From: Halobacillus litoralis
GTDB lineage: Bacteria > Bacillota > Bacilli > Bacillales > Halobacillaceae
Length of the DNA stretch: 64,000 bases
Reading direction: 5' to 3'
Assembly: GCF_009856415.1 (NCBI RefSeq)
Contig: NZ_WMEZ01000001.1
Coordinates: 1-64,000, forward strand
Translations under genes and position numbers: made by a program
Notes under the pieces: generated by a model
Database searches by the model: none
Told to the model about the DNA's origin: nothing
What the model saw: only the letters and a program-made list of their open reading frames with translations
Shown here: piece by piece, positions 10,414 to 19,544 of the stretch
Layout of the letters: every line of letters starts with the position of its first letter
How positions within the stretch are numbered: the stretch's first letter is position 1

Positions 10414-10860
10414 ATGAAAGCAGTGGTTCAAAGAGCTGTAAATGCCTCTGTCACCGTTGAGGAAAACGCCGTAGGTACCATAGATCGGGGCCTTGTCGTT
10501 TTATTAGGTGTGACTCATGAGGATACAGAGGAAGATGCACGGTATTTAGCTAAAAAGATTCCATACTTGCGGATTTTTGAAGATGAAGATGGAAAAATGA
10601 ATCATTCACTGGTCGATTTAGGCGGCCAAATGCTATCTATTTCTCAATTCACATTATACGGGGACTGCAGGAAAGGGCGCCGTCCCAACTTCATGCATGC
10701 AGCGAAGCCTGATCAAGCGGAAGAGTTGTATGAATCCTTTAATCAGATGGTGGAACATGAAGGTGTTAAAGTGGAAACAGGACAATTTGGTGCCATGATG
10801 GACGTTCAACTGACCAATTCAGGACCTGTCACATTAATTATCGACAGTAAAGAACGATAA
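10414..10860 (+). CDS. dtd: D-aminoacyl-tRNA deacylase
   Basis: A 148-residue enzyme that hydrolyses D-aminoacyl-tRNAs (and glycyl-tRNA-Ala), preventing D-amino acids from entering proteins. The family's SISQFTLYG block and the C-terminal NSGPVTL (Gly-cisPro) motif are both present and form the chiral pocket across the dimer. AAAGGGGA precedes the ATG. It follows relA closely and ends at a perfect hairpin terminator, so relA-dtd looks like one operon. Confidence 0.95.
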   Translation: MKAVVQRAVNASVTVEENAVGTIDRGLVVLLGVTHEDTEEDARYLAKKIPYLRIFEDEDGKMNHSLVDLGGQMLSISQFTLYGDCRKGRRPNFMHAAKPDQAEELYESFNQMVEHEGVKVETGQFGAMMDVQLTNSGPVTLIIDSKER

Positions 10861-10861
10861 G

Positions 10862-10896
10862 AAAAGCTGTACTCGATATCGAGTACAGCTTTTTTA
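10862..10896 (+). terminator. Rho-independent terminator of relA-dtd
   Basis: A perfect hairpin with AAAAGCTGTACTCG and CGAGTACAGCTTTT arms, then TTT. The A-run on the left also allows it to terminate the convergent amidase gene. Confidence 0.88.
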
Positions 10897-10931
10897 TTTG
10901 GCACCGTCGAATTTTTAATGAATCTTACATA

Positions 10932-12440
10932 CTAGTTGAAGTAATTGATCAAGCCTTCGGTGATTCCTTGACTGGCTTTCATTTGATAAGAACGCGTTTT
11001 GACCGTTTGTTCTTCTCTAGCATCAGATAGGAAACCAAGTTCTAATAGAACAGAAGGCTTATTATTTTCCCTGATGACATGGAAGTTACCTTTTTTCGTA
11101 CCTCGATCTCGCAATCCTGTATGTGCAACCATGGATGTCTGTATAGGATCCGCGAGTGCTTTGTCTTTTGGAGAGTAATAGTAACTATTAAGTCCTCTAG
11201 CAATAACACTGAGTGGTGCCGCATTGTAATGCAGACTGATGAAAGCATCGGCATTGGAACGGTTTGCATGGAAGGAACGGATGGAAAGCGAGATGTACTG
11301 ATCTTTTGTCCTGGTCATCAGCACTTTGGCTCCTTTGCTTTCCAGCTGGCTTTGAAGAAGAAAAGCCGTATCCAGCGTTAATGTTTTTTCGTAGCTTCCA
11401 CTTCTACCAACTGCCCCGGGGTCGCGTCCTCCGTGACCAGCATCGATCATTATCGTTTTTCCTTTGAGGGAATTTGAAGTTGCCGGTGTTGTGGCAACAC
11501 TTTCCTTATTCACCTCTTCGACAATCCACCCAGCAACGTATGCTGTTTTCCTGTCATATGAGATCTTGTACCATTGTCCTTCTTTGCTTAATACTTCAAA
11601 TCGGTCGCCTTTATGCCCACGACCAATGATTTTGTAATTGGTGGATGGACCTGATCTTAGATTCGTGCCGTTATAGTTCAAAGATACATAGGTGTTTTTC
11701 GAAGTAGGAGTGTTCGTTTGATCGTTGTCTGTTTCATTTACAAGCCAACCAGCTACCCAACCTGTCTTTCCGCTGCTGTATTTAATTTGATACCAGCGGT
11801 CTTTCTTCGCTATGTATTCATATGTTTCACCTTTACGTATTCTTGTGAGGATGCGACCTCGCGTCGAGTTTTCACTCCTGACATTTAGAACGGTTGTTCC
11901 AACTTCCACTTTTCCTTTGACGGTAGAGGGTTGATCCTCATCTGATTTCTCTTCATTGGGAGGTTCATGAGTGTCTCTATTTTCTTTTGTCAGATAGTCC
12001 CCATGGACCCAGCCTTTCGTATTTCCTTTTTTTACATAGACCCACTTCCCATCCGTCTTGGTTGGCTCTATGGCATCGCCCTTCATCAAATAGCCTTCGA
12101 TTTTCCCATCCAGATTCGGAGCGGATCGAATTCTGAGATAATCATACTTGGAATAATGGCGGCCGCTGGATGTTTGCTCGGCTTTGACTTTTGTCAGCCA
12201 TTTGGCAACCCAGCCGTCTGTCCCTCTCCGCTTGATTTTGAGCCAATCTTCTTTCTCTTGTAAAATTGTGTACGTTTCCCCTGTATGTACCTTGCCGATA
12301 CGGTCGTAATTCGTTCCAGGTCCGGTTCTTACATTCAAGTGATCGACCTGGATCACCGCTTTGTCGGCATACACGGGGGGAGTTTCATAAAAAGTAAGAA
12401 CTCCCAGAATAAAAATGAAGAAAATTATGCCTTTTTTCAA
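10932..12440 (-). CDS. Secreted N-acetylmuramoyl-L-alanine amidase with four SH3b repeats (YrvJ-like)
   Basis: About 502 residues: a signal peptide (KKGIIFFIFILGVLTF, cleavage probable near VYADK), four bacterial SH3 domains of about 60 residues each with LNVRTGPGTNYDRIG-type starts, then an Amidase_3 domain. The amidase keeps its zinc and catalytic residues: His in IDAGHGG, Glu in GSYEKT, His in SLHYNA and Glu in VLLELGF. It should cleave the sugar-peptide bond of peptidoglycan outside the cell. I start at the TTG at 12440 because GAGGAGGTG lies 9 bases upstream; a GTG at 12452 would overlap that site. It is convergent with dtd and divergent from hisS. Confidence 0.88.
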   Translation of the reverse strand: MKKGIIFFIFILGVLTFYETPPVYADKAVIQVDHLNVRTGPGTNYDRIGKVHTGETYTILQEKEDWLKIKRRGTDGWVAKWLTKVKAEQTSSGRHYSKYDYLRIRSAPNLDGKIEGYLMKGDAIEPTKTDGKWVYVKKGNTKGWVHGDYLTKENRDTHEPPNEEKSDEDQPSTVKGKVEVGTTVLNVRSENSTRGRILTRIRKGETYEYIAKKDRWYQIKYSSGKTGWVAGWLVNETDNDQTNTPTSKNTYVSLNYNGTNLRSGPSTNYKIIGRGHKGDRFEVLSKEGQWYKISYDRKTAYVAGWIVEEVNKESVATTPATSNSLKGKTIMIDAGHGGRDPGAVGRSGSYEKTLTLDTAFLLQSQLESKGAKVLMTRTKDQYISLSIRSFHANRSNADAFISLHYNAAPLSVIARGLNSYYYSPKDKALADPIQTSMVAHTGLRDRGTKKGNFHVIRENNKPSVLLELGFLSDAREEQTVKTRSYQMKASQGITEGLINYFN

Positions 12441-12545
12441 AAAATATTCCACCTCCTCAACAGTCTCCTTTCACTATTCGACAAATGCTGTAAATATCCT
12501 TCTCCATAGGAAAAAGATTGATCTTATTAATTTGTGGCCATAAAC

Positions 12546-12581
12546 TTGACATAAGGTTGACAGAGATTATATGATTATAAT
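12546..12581 (+). promoter_or_regulatory. Promoter region of the hisS-aspS T-box operon
   Basis: Two TTGACA boxes (12546-12551 and 12557-12562) precede TATATG (12568-12573) and TATAAT (12576-12581). The first TTGACA with TATATG has a 16-base spacer. The exact pairing is ambiguous, but the density of consensus boxes is high. Confidence 0.6.
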
Positions 12582-12589
12582 CAATTCTA

Positions 12590-12850
12590 AAATGATTCGA
12601 ACAAAACCATTGAGGAAAAAAGTAGTCAGTTTCCATGCGGACAGAGAACGAATGCCTTAGGCTGAAAGCATTCGATCGTTATATTCTGATGAAAGACGTT
12701 TCTTAGGTTCTACATCGAAATGAGAGTAGGTGTAGACGTACACAGGCGTTAACTGTTTTGAGTGGAGGCTCTCACAGCCTCAAATCAGGGTGGCAACGCG
12801 GGTAATCCCGTCCCTTTTTCGCAAGCGCGGAAAAGGGACGGGATTTTTTG
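12590..12850 (+). promoter_or_regulatory. T-box riboswitch leader of hisS-aspS
   Basis: A tRNA-sensing leader. It has the AGAGA motif and distal stem I (arms CGAATGC and GCATTCG, with GGCTGAAAG between) near 12645-12676, the T-box bulge sequence AGGGTGGCAACGCGG at 12787-12801 and a strong terminator with GTCCC/GGGAC arms and a T-run at about 12805-12848. Uncharged tRNA would favour the antiterminator and allow hisS expression. A CAT triplet (12713-12715) in the 3' part of stem I could be the His specifier; that assignment is inferred from position only. Confidence 0.92.
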
Positions 12851-12888
12851 TGGTAAAAAATGGTTTATTTCGTTAGGAGGAGTTAGAA

Positions 12889-14169
12889 ATGAGTATGAAT
12901 GCCCCTCGTGGTACGCAGGATATTCTGCCTGGCACATCTGAAAAATGGCAGTATGTAGAAGAACAATTAGCTGACCTATGCCGTCGCTATCATTATAAAG
13001 AAATCAGAACGCCGATTTTTGAACATACCGAGCTTTTCCAACGAGGTGTCGGGGATAGTACTGACATCGTCCAAAAAGAAATGTACACGTTTGAAGATCG
13101 AGGAGGAAGAAGCATCACCTTGAGACCAGAGGGAACAGCTTCTGTCGTTCGTTCATATGTACAGAATAAAGTCTATGGTTTACCGAACCAGCCGACCAAA
13201 TACTTCTACATGGGGCCTATGTTCCGATATGAGCGACCTCAACAGGGAAGAATGAGGCAGTTTGTGCAGTTTGGTATCGAAGCCTTAGGCAGTGACGATC
13301 CAGCTATTGATGCAGAGGTACTTTCACTTGCTTTAAACTCTTACAGAGAACTAGGGCTGAAATCATTGAAACTAGTCGTGAACAGTCTTGGTGACCAAGA
13401 GAGCAGGGAGGCCCACCGAGCAGCTTTGGTCCGTCACTTCGATCCACACCGTGAGGAACTTTGTGCGGATTGTCAAGTGAGGCTTGATCAAAATCCACTA
13501 AGAGTCCTGGATTGTAAAAAAGACCGTGAACATCCGGCAATGGAAACAGCTCCTTCCATTCTTGAATACTTGAATGATTATTCAAAAGATTATTTTGAAC
13601 AGGTCAAACAATACTTGGATGTGATGGACATTGAATATGTCGTCGATCCAAACCTCGTACGTGGACTCGATTATTACAACCACACCGCTTTTGAAATTAT
13701 GAGTGAGGCAGAAGGCTTCGGTGCCATCACCACATTGAGCGGCGGTGGTCGTTATACAGGATTAGTTCAGGAAGTGGGCGGTCCTGAAACATCTGGAATC
13801 GGCTTTGCTATGAGTATTGAGCGCTTGTTGATGGCTTTAGAAGCAGAAAATGTTGAACTCCCTACGGATGAGGGATTAGATGTATTCTTTGTTTCCCTAG
13901 GTGATGAAGCGAATCGTACAGCTGTAAAGCTAACAGACGAATTACGCCGTGCTGGCATTCAAGTGGACAAAGATTACTTAGGAAAGAAAATGAAAGCCCA
14001 GTTTAAAGCAGCTGATCGTCTTGGAAGTAAATTTGTACTTGTCCTTGGTGATCAGGAACTTGAGAATGGGGTCATTAACGTGAAAAACATGGCATCAGGA
14101 GAGCAACAAGAGGTGGCTCTTGATGGAATCATTGAACATATGCAGAAAGAACTGACAGGAGGCAAATAA
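12889..14169 (+). CDS. hisS: Histidyl-tRNA synthetase
   Basis: A 426-residue class II aminoacyl-tRNA synthetase that charges tRNA-His. It shows motif 2 ([14 protein letters not shown]), the histidine-binding [15 protein letters not shown], motif 3 ([12 protein letters not shown]) and the C-terminal anticodon-binding domain. AGGAGGAG lies upstream of the ATG. It is the first gene after the T-box leader and is followed by aspS one base later, so both are probably controlled by tRNA-His charging, a pairing known in many Bacillales. Confidence 0.97.
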   Translation: MSMNAPRGTQDILPGTSEKWQYVEEQLADLCRRYHYKEIRTPIFEHTELFQRGVGDSTDIVQKEMYTFEDRGGRSITLRPEGTASVVRSYVQNKVYGLPNQPTKYFYMGPMFRYERPQQGRMRQFVQFGIEALGSDDPAIDAEVLSLALNSYRELGLKSLKLVVNSLGDQESREAHRAALVRHFDPHREELCADCQVRLDQNPLRVLDCKKDREHPAMETAPSILEYLNDYSKDYFEQVKQYLDVMDIEYVVDPNLVRGLDYYNHTAFEIMSEAEGFGAITTLSGGGRYTGLVQEVGGPETSGIGFAMSIERLLMALEAENVELPTDEGLDVFFVSLGDEANRTAVKLTDELRRAGIQVDKDYLGKKMKAQFKAADRLGSKFVLVLGDQELENGVINVKNMASGEQQEVALDGIIEHMQKELTGGK

Positions 14170-14170
14170 G

Positions 14171-15952
14171 ATGGAAAGAACAAAATGCGGATCTTTGCGC
14201 AGAGAACATCTGGAACAGGAAGTCACCCTTAAGGGATGGGTACAAAAACGCCGTGATCTAGGTGGTTTGATTTTTATTGATTTAAGAGACCGTTCAGGCT
14301 TAGTTCAGGTCGTTTTCAATCCTGAGACTTCTGGGGAAGCTTTGGAGAAAGCTGAGAATGTTCGCAGTGAATATGTCCTTGAAGTTAAGGGGACTGTGGT
14401 TGCCCGCGACGCTCAAACCGTCAATAGCAACCTAGGCACGGGCGAGATTGAAGTAGCTGCAAAGGAATTGACGATCCTTAACAAAGCGAAGACGCCACCG
14501 TTCATGATTGAAGATCAATCCGAGGTATCCGAAGACCTTCGTCTGAAATACCGTTACCTGGATTTGAGAAGAAAGGAAATGCAGGAGACGTTTAAAATGC
14601 GTCACCAAACGACCCAGTCGATTCGCAATTTCTTAAATGGAGAAGAATTTCTGGATATGGAAACCCCGATGCTGACGAAGAGTACACCAGAAGGCGCACG
14701 TGACTATCTTGTTCCGAGCCGGGTTCATGAAGGTGAATTCTATGCACTGCCTCAATCTCCTCAGCTTTTCAAGCAGCTGTTGATGATGTCAGGATTCGAG
14801 AAGTATTACCAGATTGTCCGTTGTTTCAGAGATGAAGACTTGCGCGCTGACCGTCAGCCTGAATTTACACAGGTCGATATTGAGACATCATTCATGACAA
14901 AAGAAGATATCATGGCAATGACAGAGCGGATGATGAAGCGCGTCATGAAAGAAGTGAAAGGCAAGGAAATCGAAACTCCGTTCCTTCGTATGCCATATGA
15001 TGAGGCGATGGAACGTTACGGGTCAGATAAGCCTGACACCCGCTTCGGTCTTGAGCTAGTGAATCTTTCTGAAGATGTGAAGGATTCCGGTTTTAAGGTC
15101 TTCAGTGGAGCGGTTTCTTCCGGCGGCCAAGTTAGTGCCATTAACGTGGAAGGGAAAGCCGACGAATTTTCCCGCAAAGATATTGATAAAATGACAGAAG
15201 ATGTCAAAGTTTATGGAGCCAAGGGATTGGCATGGTTAAAAGTGAAAGATGGGGAGTTCAATGGACCGATTGCGAAATTCTTCTCTGAAGAAGAGGCGGC
15301 ATCGATTAAAGAAAAAGTGGCTGCAAAAGATGGGGACCTTCTTCTCTTTGTAGCGGATCAGACCTCCGTTGTTCATGATAGTCTAGGAGCTTTACGTCAA
15401 AAGCTTGCCCGTCGTTTAGACTTGATAGATGAGTCCAAGTTCAACTTCCTATGGGTTACCGACTGGCCGTTATTCGAGTATGATGAAGATGAAGGCCGAT
15501 ATCATGCGGCACACCACCCGTTTACGATGCCTGCAGGCGGACGTATGGATGAACTGAAGAAAAATCCAAAAGACGTCCGTGCAGAAGCCTATGACATCGT
15601 TCTCAATGGTTATGAACTTGGCGGAGGTTCCTTGCGTATTTTCGAAAAAGAAATGCAGCAGGAAATGTTCGAAGTCCTTGGCTTCAGCCAGGAAGAAGCG
15701 AATGAACAGTTTGGATTCCTTCTTGAAGCACTAGAATACGGTACGCCGCCACACGGAGGCATTGCCTTTGGACTGGACAGGCTCGTCATGCTTTTAGCCG
15801 GCCGTACAAACTTGCGTGACACGATCTTGTTCCCGAAAACAGCATCAGCACAAGACCCGATGACAAACGCTCCGGGACCTGTCAGTGATGCTCAATTGGA
15901 TGAACTTCACCTTCAGTTGAAGCCATCTAGTCAGTCTGACTCAGTTGAATAA
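14171..15952 (+). CDS. aspS: Aspartyl-tRNA synthetase
   Basis: A 593-residue class IIb synthetase of bacterial type. It has an N-terminal OB-fold anticodon domain ([23 protein letters not shown] region), motif 2 ([18 protein letters not shown]), the bacterial insertion domain and motif 3 ([11 protein letters not shown]). AGGAGGCAAATAAG, spanning the hisS stop, provides the ribosome-binding site. Whether it is discriminating or not for tRNA-Asn cannot be told here. 6S RNA is encoded immediately downstream, as in B. subtilis. Confidence 0.97.
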   Translation: MERTKCGSLRREHLEQEVTLKGWVQKRRDLGGLIFIDLRDRSGLVQVVFNPETSGEALEKAENVRSEYVLEVKGTVVARDAQTVNSNLGTGEIEVAAKELTILNKAKTPPFMIEDQSEVSEDLRLKYRYLDLRRKEMQETFKMRHQTTQSIRNFLNGEEFLDMETPMLTKSTPEGARDYLVPSRVHEGEFYALPQSPQLFKQLLMMSGFEKYYQIVRCFRDEDLRADRQPEFTQVDIETSFMTKEDIMAMTERMMKRVMKEVKGKEIETPFLRMPYDEAMERYGSDKPDTRFGLELVNLSEDVKDSGFKVFSGAVSSGGQVSAINVEGKADEFSRKDIDKMTEDVKVYGAKGLAWLKVKDGEFNGPIAKFFSEEEAASIKEKVAAKDGDLLLFVADQTSVVHDSLGALRQKLARRLDLIDESKFNFLWVTDWPLFEYDEDEGRYHAAHHPFTMPAGGRMDELKKNPKDVRAEAYDIVLNGYELGGGSLRIFEKEMQQEMFEVLGFSQEEANEQFGFLLEALEYGTPPHGGIAFGLDRLVMLLAGRTNLRDTILFPKTASAQDPMTNAPGPVSDAQLDELHLQLKPSSQSDSVE

Positions 15953-16016
15953 ATGTCTCGCTTAATTGTTGATTCTGTTATGGTTATATGCTAAGATTAC
16001 ATTACAAAATTAAAAA

Positions 16017-16217
16017 GACCAATCCTGATGTGTACGTTGTTCGAATGTACGTTTTGACCGAACATTTTTGAAACGGGAGCCTGGTGTTTCCACATGGAAT
16101 GCATGCCTCATAACCATCACTGATGGGAGGACGCAAGAAATGTGGAACAGGGCACCCACCTGCCTAGAGCGGGTTCAAAACTCATGATACGACGGCACAA
16201 TTGGGATTGGTTTTTTT
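16017..16217 (+). ncRNA. ssrS: 6S RNA (B. subtilis 6S-1/bsrA type)
   Basis: About 195 nucleotides with closing arms ACCAATCC (16018-16025) and GGATTGGT (16204-16211), then a T-run that serves as terminator. Internal blocks match the conserved 6S-1 sequence: TTTGACCGAACATTTTTGAA, ACGGGAGCCTG, ATGGAATGCATGCCTCATAA, GATGGGAGGACGCA and GATACGACGGCACAATTGGGA. The position downstream of aspS is that of bsrA in B. subtilis. 6S RNA folds like an open promoter and sequesters housekeeping RNA polymerase in stationary phase (established). Ends are estimated to within a few bases. Confidence 0.93.
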
Positions 16218-16257
16218 AATTGTTCTTTACTTAAAAATGAATGATTAAAAATTGAAC

Positions 16258-16294
16258 AAAAAAGGCGTTTCCCGCTTAGGGAAACGCTTTTTTT
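16258..16294 (-). terminator. Bidirectional terminator between 6S RNA and rsfA
   Basis: The arms GGCGTTTCCC and GGGAAACGC lie between an A-run and a T-run. It is 41 bases past the end of rsfA on the minus strand. Confidence 0.8.
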
Positions 16295-16334
16295 AATGGG
16301 CTATGAAATGATAAGACACCCACCTGTGTGCTAG

Positions 16335-16991
16335 TTAGCGTGCAAGGTTCTCGAGATTTCCGTTTTTCTCCATGCGAAACTGAGGCTTGTAAGCATGATC
16401 AGAGTCATCAAACATGACCATTTTTCTAGCACGGTCCATAATTTGAATCAAAGCCTGGTAATCTTCTGTCATGGCTTCGAGCTGACCATTTAATTGCTGA
16501 TTTTGTTCGACTAACTCTTTATTTTGACGCTCTAGTTCCGATAGGCGGTTTTGTAGAGAACCGGAATTTGTACTCTCTTGTTTTAGGTTGTTCAAGAAAG
16601 AAATGACGTCTTCTAAGCCGAGTTCTTGATGAGCCCGCTTTTCCTCATGGATTTCTGCGGTAACCGGCTCAGGAAGTAAGTAATCTTCTTCCTCTATTTC
16701 TGCTTGATAAACAACAGGCGCCTGAGGTCTCTGATAGACAGGTTGCTGCTTCGCTTCTTTACGTTTTTTCTCTTTTCGTTGTTTCTTGGCAAGCTCAACG
16801 GCCTGTTCATATTTTTGGCGGACTTCTGCGTTCCATCTAAACCCACAGGCCGCGGAAGTACGGTTCAAAATATCACCGACTTCATCAAAAGCTTTCAATT
16901 GTGTGCTACCTTCCCGTATATGTCTCAGAACGGTTTCAGCTAATAATAGATCATCTTCATGAGACCAGGCATCTTGTCTTACTTTAGGCAT
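16335..16991 (-). CDS. rsfA: RsfA-family prespore transcription regulator
   Basis: 218 residues. An N-terminal Myb/SANT-like DNA-binding segment (RQDAWSHEDDLLLAETVLRHIREG, then SAACGFRWNAEVRQKYE) is followed by a basic linker and a C-terminal coiled coil (LSELERQNKELVEQNQQLN, roughly 160-195). RsfA of B. subtilis fine-tunes sigma-F-dependent genes in the forespore. The ATG at 16991 has AGGAGTGG upstream, giving a length close to family members; the frame extends another 29 codons but crosses the promoter. A sigma-F-type promoter lies upstream (17045-17074). In B. subtilis tcdA occupies the spot between aspS and rarA; it is absent here. Confidence 0.82.
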   Translation of the reverse strand: MPKVRQDAWSHEDDLLLAETVLRHIREGSTQLKAFDEVGDILNRTSAACGFRWNAEVRQKYEQAVELAKKQRKEKKRKEAKQQPVYQRPQAPVVYQAEIEEEDYLLPEPVTAEIHEEKRAHQELGLEDVISFLNNLKQESTNSGSLQNRLSELERQNKELVEQNQQLNGQLEAMTEDYQALIQIMDRARKMVMFDDSDHAYKPQFRMEKNGNLENLAR

Positions 16992-17044
16992 ATTCACCAC
17001 TCCTAATTTTATCTTTAAAGATAATAGTTTGTCAGATTTAGTAG

Positions 17045-17074
17045 TAGTGTAGCCAAGAAGAAGTGGAAATATAC
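17045..17074 (-). promoter_or_regulatory. Sigma-F-type promoter of rsfA
   Basis: On the minus strand GTATA (17074-17070), a 15-base spacer and GGCTACACTA (17054-17045) match the sigma-F consensus GYATA-N15-GGNNANANTR. It directly follows the rarA stop, so rsfA has its own forespore promoter besides possible read-through. Confidence 0.7.
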
Positions 17075-18352
17075 TCAAGTAGACTTTTGCTTTTTGATTT
17101 TGCTATAAACCTGTTCAAGGGCTTGTTCGAATTTACCTGTCCGTTTCGGTTGATAGTATTGGCGTGATTGTATGAGGTCAGGGAGGTATTGCTGGTCCAC
17201 CCATGCATTCTCATAATTATGAGGATACTTGTAATCGATCCCTCTTCCTAGCTTTTCTGCACCTTTGTAATGAGAGTCTTTTAAATGTTGAGGAACTTCT
17301 CCGCTTTTTCCATTTCTAATATCAGATAGAGCCGCATCCAGGGCTTTGTACGCACTGTTGGATTTCGGGGAGAGAGCAAGCTCCGTCACAGCTACTGCTA
17401 ATGGAATGCGGGCCTCAGGAAATCCGATTCTCTCAGCTGCTTCCACGGCAGAAAGAGCTCTAGGACCTGCTTGAGGATTGGCGAGACCAATATCTTCATA
17501 TGCAATGACTACTAATCTTCTAGCGATGCTATCAAGGTCCCCAGCTTCGATCAGTCGGCCTAAATAATGAAGGGAAGCGTCCACATCACTGCCGCGAATC
17601 GATTTTTGAAAGGCTGAGAGGACATCATAATGAGCATCTCCATCTTTATCATGTGAAAAGCTTTTTTTCTGCATACATTCCTCTGCCACCTCTAGGTTGA
17701 TGTCCACAATCCCATTTTCATCCGCAGGTGTAGAAAAAGCGGCTAGTTCCAACCCGTTCAAGGCGGCGCGCAGATCTCCATTGGAAGATTGAGCAAAGTG
17801 GTTAAGAGCTTCGTCAGTCATTTGGATGTTCATGTGACCAAGACCCTTTTCACGATCTTCCAACGCTCTGTGAACCGCCTGTTTGATGTGATCGTCATCT
17901 AACCTGTACAGCTCAAATAAATGACAACGGCTACGAATCGCCGGATTTATAGAATGGTATGGGTTACTTGTCGTACAACCAATCATGGTTAAACGATTGC
18001 TTTCCAGATGTGGGAGAAGGAAATCCTGCTTTGCTTTATCCAGACGGTGGACCTCGTCAAGGATTAAAACAAGCTGCCCGTGCATCTTCGCTTCTTCCAC
18101 AGCTATTTCCATATCTTTTTTCTTATCCGTTACCGCATTCAACGTCTTATGAGGGATATTCAAGCTTTTGGCAAGTGCGGTTGCCATCGAAGTTTTCCCT
18201 GTCCCAGGTGGCCCGAATAAAATCATCGATGCCAGGCGTTCAGCCTTGATCATACGGTTGATGGTTTTTCCTTCGGCAACGAGATGGGACTGTCCGATAA
18301 TTTCATTTATATTAGCTGGGCGCAATCGAAAAGCAAGTGGCTGCTGACTCAT
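17075..18352 (-). CDS. rarA: Replication-associated recombination protein RarA (MgsA/WRIP1 family AAA+ ATPase)
   Basis: A 425-residue clamp-loader-like AAA+ ATPase that acts at stalled forks. It shows Walker A GPPGTGKT (47-54), Walker B ILDEVHR (about 97-103), sensor SNPYHSINPAIRSRC (the S-x-NP-x-S-x-N-x-A-x-x-SR signature) and the C-terminal tetramerisation region with KDSHYKGAEKLGRGIDYKYPH. The start has GGAGAA about 8 bases upstream. It is divergent from the YczE-like gene and precedes rsfA on the same strand. B. subtilis YrvN is the orthologue. Confidence 0.93.
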   Translation of the reverse strand: MSQQPLAFRLRPANINEIIGQSHLVAEGKTINRMIKAERLASMILFGPPGTGKTSMATALAKSLNIPHKTLNAVTDKKKDMEIAVEEAKMHGQLVLILDEVHRLDKAKQDFLLPHLESNRLTMIGCTTSNPYHSINPAIRSRCHLFELYRLDDDHIKQAVHRALEDREKGLGHMNIQMTDEALNHFAQSSNGDLRAALNGLELAAFSTPADENGIVDINLEVAEECMQKKSFSHDKDGDAHYDVLSAFQKSIRGSDVDASLHYLGRLIEAGDLDSIARRLVVIAYEDIGLANPQAGPRALSAVEAAERIGFPEARIPLAVAVTELALSPKSNSAYKALDAALSDIRNGKSGEVPQHLKDSHYKGAEKLGRGIDYKYPHNYENAWVDQQYLPDLIQSRQYYQPKRTGKFEQALEQVYSKIKKQKST

Positions 18353-18470
18353 AGAACATTCTCCTTTTGGCAGTTATGAATGTAAGCGTAGAATGATTCC
18401 AAGGAAAATGCAAGGGACTTGCCATTCATGCTATAATAGCGTTTGGTATAATAGAGAGAGGAAGATGACC

Positions 18471-19154
18471 ATGACTCATTTGACTAAGAAAAAGCGTGAA
18501 ATCTTCATTCGCTGGAGCTTTTTCTTTATTGGTTTAGTCATCCTGGGCCTCGGTATTTCAATGACGATGCAGGTGAAAGAGTTTGGAATAGGACCATGGG
18601 ATGTGTTTCATTATGGTCTGTTTCTTCAACTAGGTCTCACCGTAGGGACCTGGTCGATTATCGCCGGGTTGCTGATCGTTCTGACGAGTTCCGTTTTTCA
18701 AAAAATGTGGCCGCAAGCAGGAACGATATTAAATATGATTCTTATCGGTGTTTTTATTGATTTCTTTAATTGGCTTTTACCAGAACCTGAAACTTTGGTT
18801 ATGCAATTATTCATTTTTATATCAGGAACGTTTGTCATTGCTTTTGGGATTGGTGTCTATGTTGCACCTGAGATCGGGGCAGGACCACGTGATAGTCTGA
18901 TGTTATTGATTACGAAGGCGACTGGATGGAAAGTATCGACAGTAAGAAATGGAATTGAAATCATCGTAGCCATTGCAGGTTTTGCCCTTGGTGGACCTGT
19001 TGGGGCAGGGACGGTATTCATCGCCCTGTTTCTAGGTACATTTGTAGGATACACTTTACCACAGGCAAAAACATGGCTACAGTTTTTATTAATGAAGGGT
19101 GACATGTATGAAGATATCTACCAAAGGCCGATACGGGCTAACCATCATGATTGA
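18471..19154 (+). CDS. YczE/YitT-like integral membrane protein
   Basis: A protein of 228 residues with about five or six membrane helices. The IGPWDVFHYGLFLQLGLTVGTWS segment, followed later by APEIGAGPRDSLMLLITKATGW, is an internally repeated G-x-GPxD motif typical of the YczE family. No biochemical function is established. The ATG at 18471 has GAGAGGAAG upstream. Its last 47 bases overlap the start of cymR in another frame, implying translational coupling with the sulfur regulator; a role linked to cysteine or sulfur metabolism would be a guess. Two TATAAT boxes (18432 and 18447) lie upstream without a clear -35. Confidence 0.75.
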   Translation: MTHLTKKKREIFIRWSFFFIGLVILGLGISMTMQVKEFGIGPWDVFHYGLFLQLGLTVGTWSIIAGLLIVLTSSVFQKMWPQAGTILNMILIGVFIDFFNWLLPEPETLVMQLFIFISGTFVIAFGIGVYVAPEIGAGPRDSLMLLITKATGWKVSTVRNGIEIIVAIAGFALGGPVGAGTVFIALFLGTFVGYTLPQAKTWLQFLLMKGDMYEDIYQRPIRANHHD

Positions 19155-19527
19155 ACTGGCAAGGAAATATGGAGACGGACCAATTTCTTTGAAACAGATA
19201 GCCAGAGACAATGACTTATCCGAACACTACCTGGAGCAGTTGATTGCACCATTACGAAACGCAAGTCTTGTTAAAAGTGTTCGTGGTGCCTATGGGGGCT
19301 ATATGCTCACGAAGGCTCCTCATGAAATTACAGCAGGAGATGTGATCCGTGTTTTAGAAGGGCCGATCACACCAGTTGAAGGGATTGAAAATGAAGAGCC
19401 TGCCAAACAAGCGTTGTGGAAGAGGGTCAGGGATGCAGTGAAAGATGTCCTTGATACCACAACTCTTGAAGACTTGAAAGATCATGTCGATGACCAGACT
19501 CAGGATGCTTATATGTTTTATATTTAA
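19108..19527 (+). CDS. cymR: Rrf2-family regulator of cysteine metabolism CymR
   Basis: 139 residues, starting MKISTKGRYGLTIMIELA with a winged helix containing the recognition motif LSEHYLEQLIAPLRNASLVKS and the RGAYGGYML wing. CymR, often with CysK as partner, represses cysteine uptake and synthesis genes in B. subtilis. It lacks the three-cysteine Fe-S cluster of IscR, as CymR does. ATG 19108 is chosen for the exact family N-terminus and the GAAGGGTG site. The cysteine desulfurase gene follows 17 bases downstream, giving the conserved cymR-yrvO-mnmA operon. Confidence 0.93.
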   Translation: MKISTKGRYGLTIMIELARKYGDGPISLKQIARDNDLSEHYLEQLIAPLRNASLVKSVRGAYGGYMLTKAPHEITAGDVIRVLEGPITPVEGIENEEPAKQALWKRVRDAVKDVLDTTTLEDLKDHVDDQTQDAYMFYI

Positions 19528-19544
19528 TGGTCGGAGGTGAAAAG

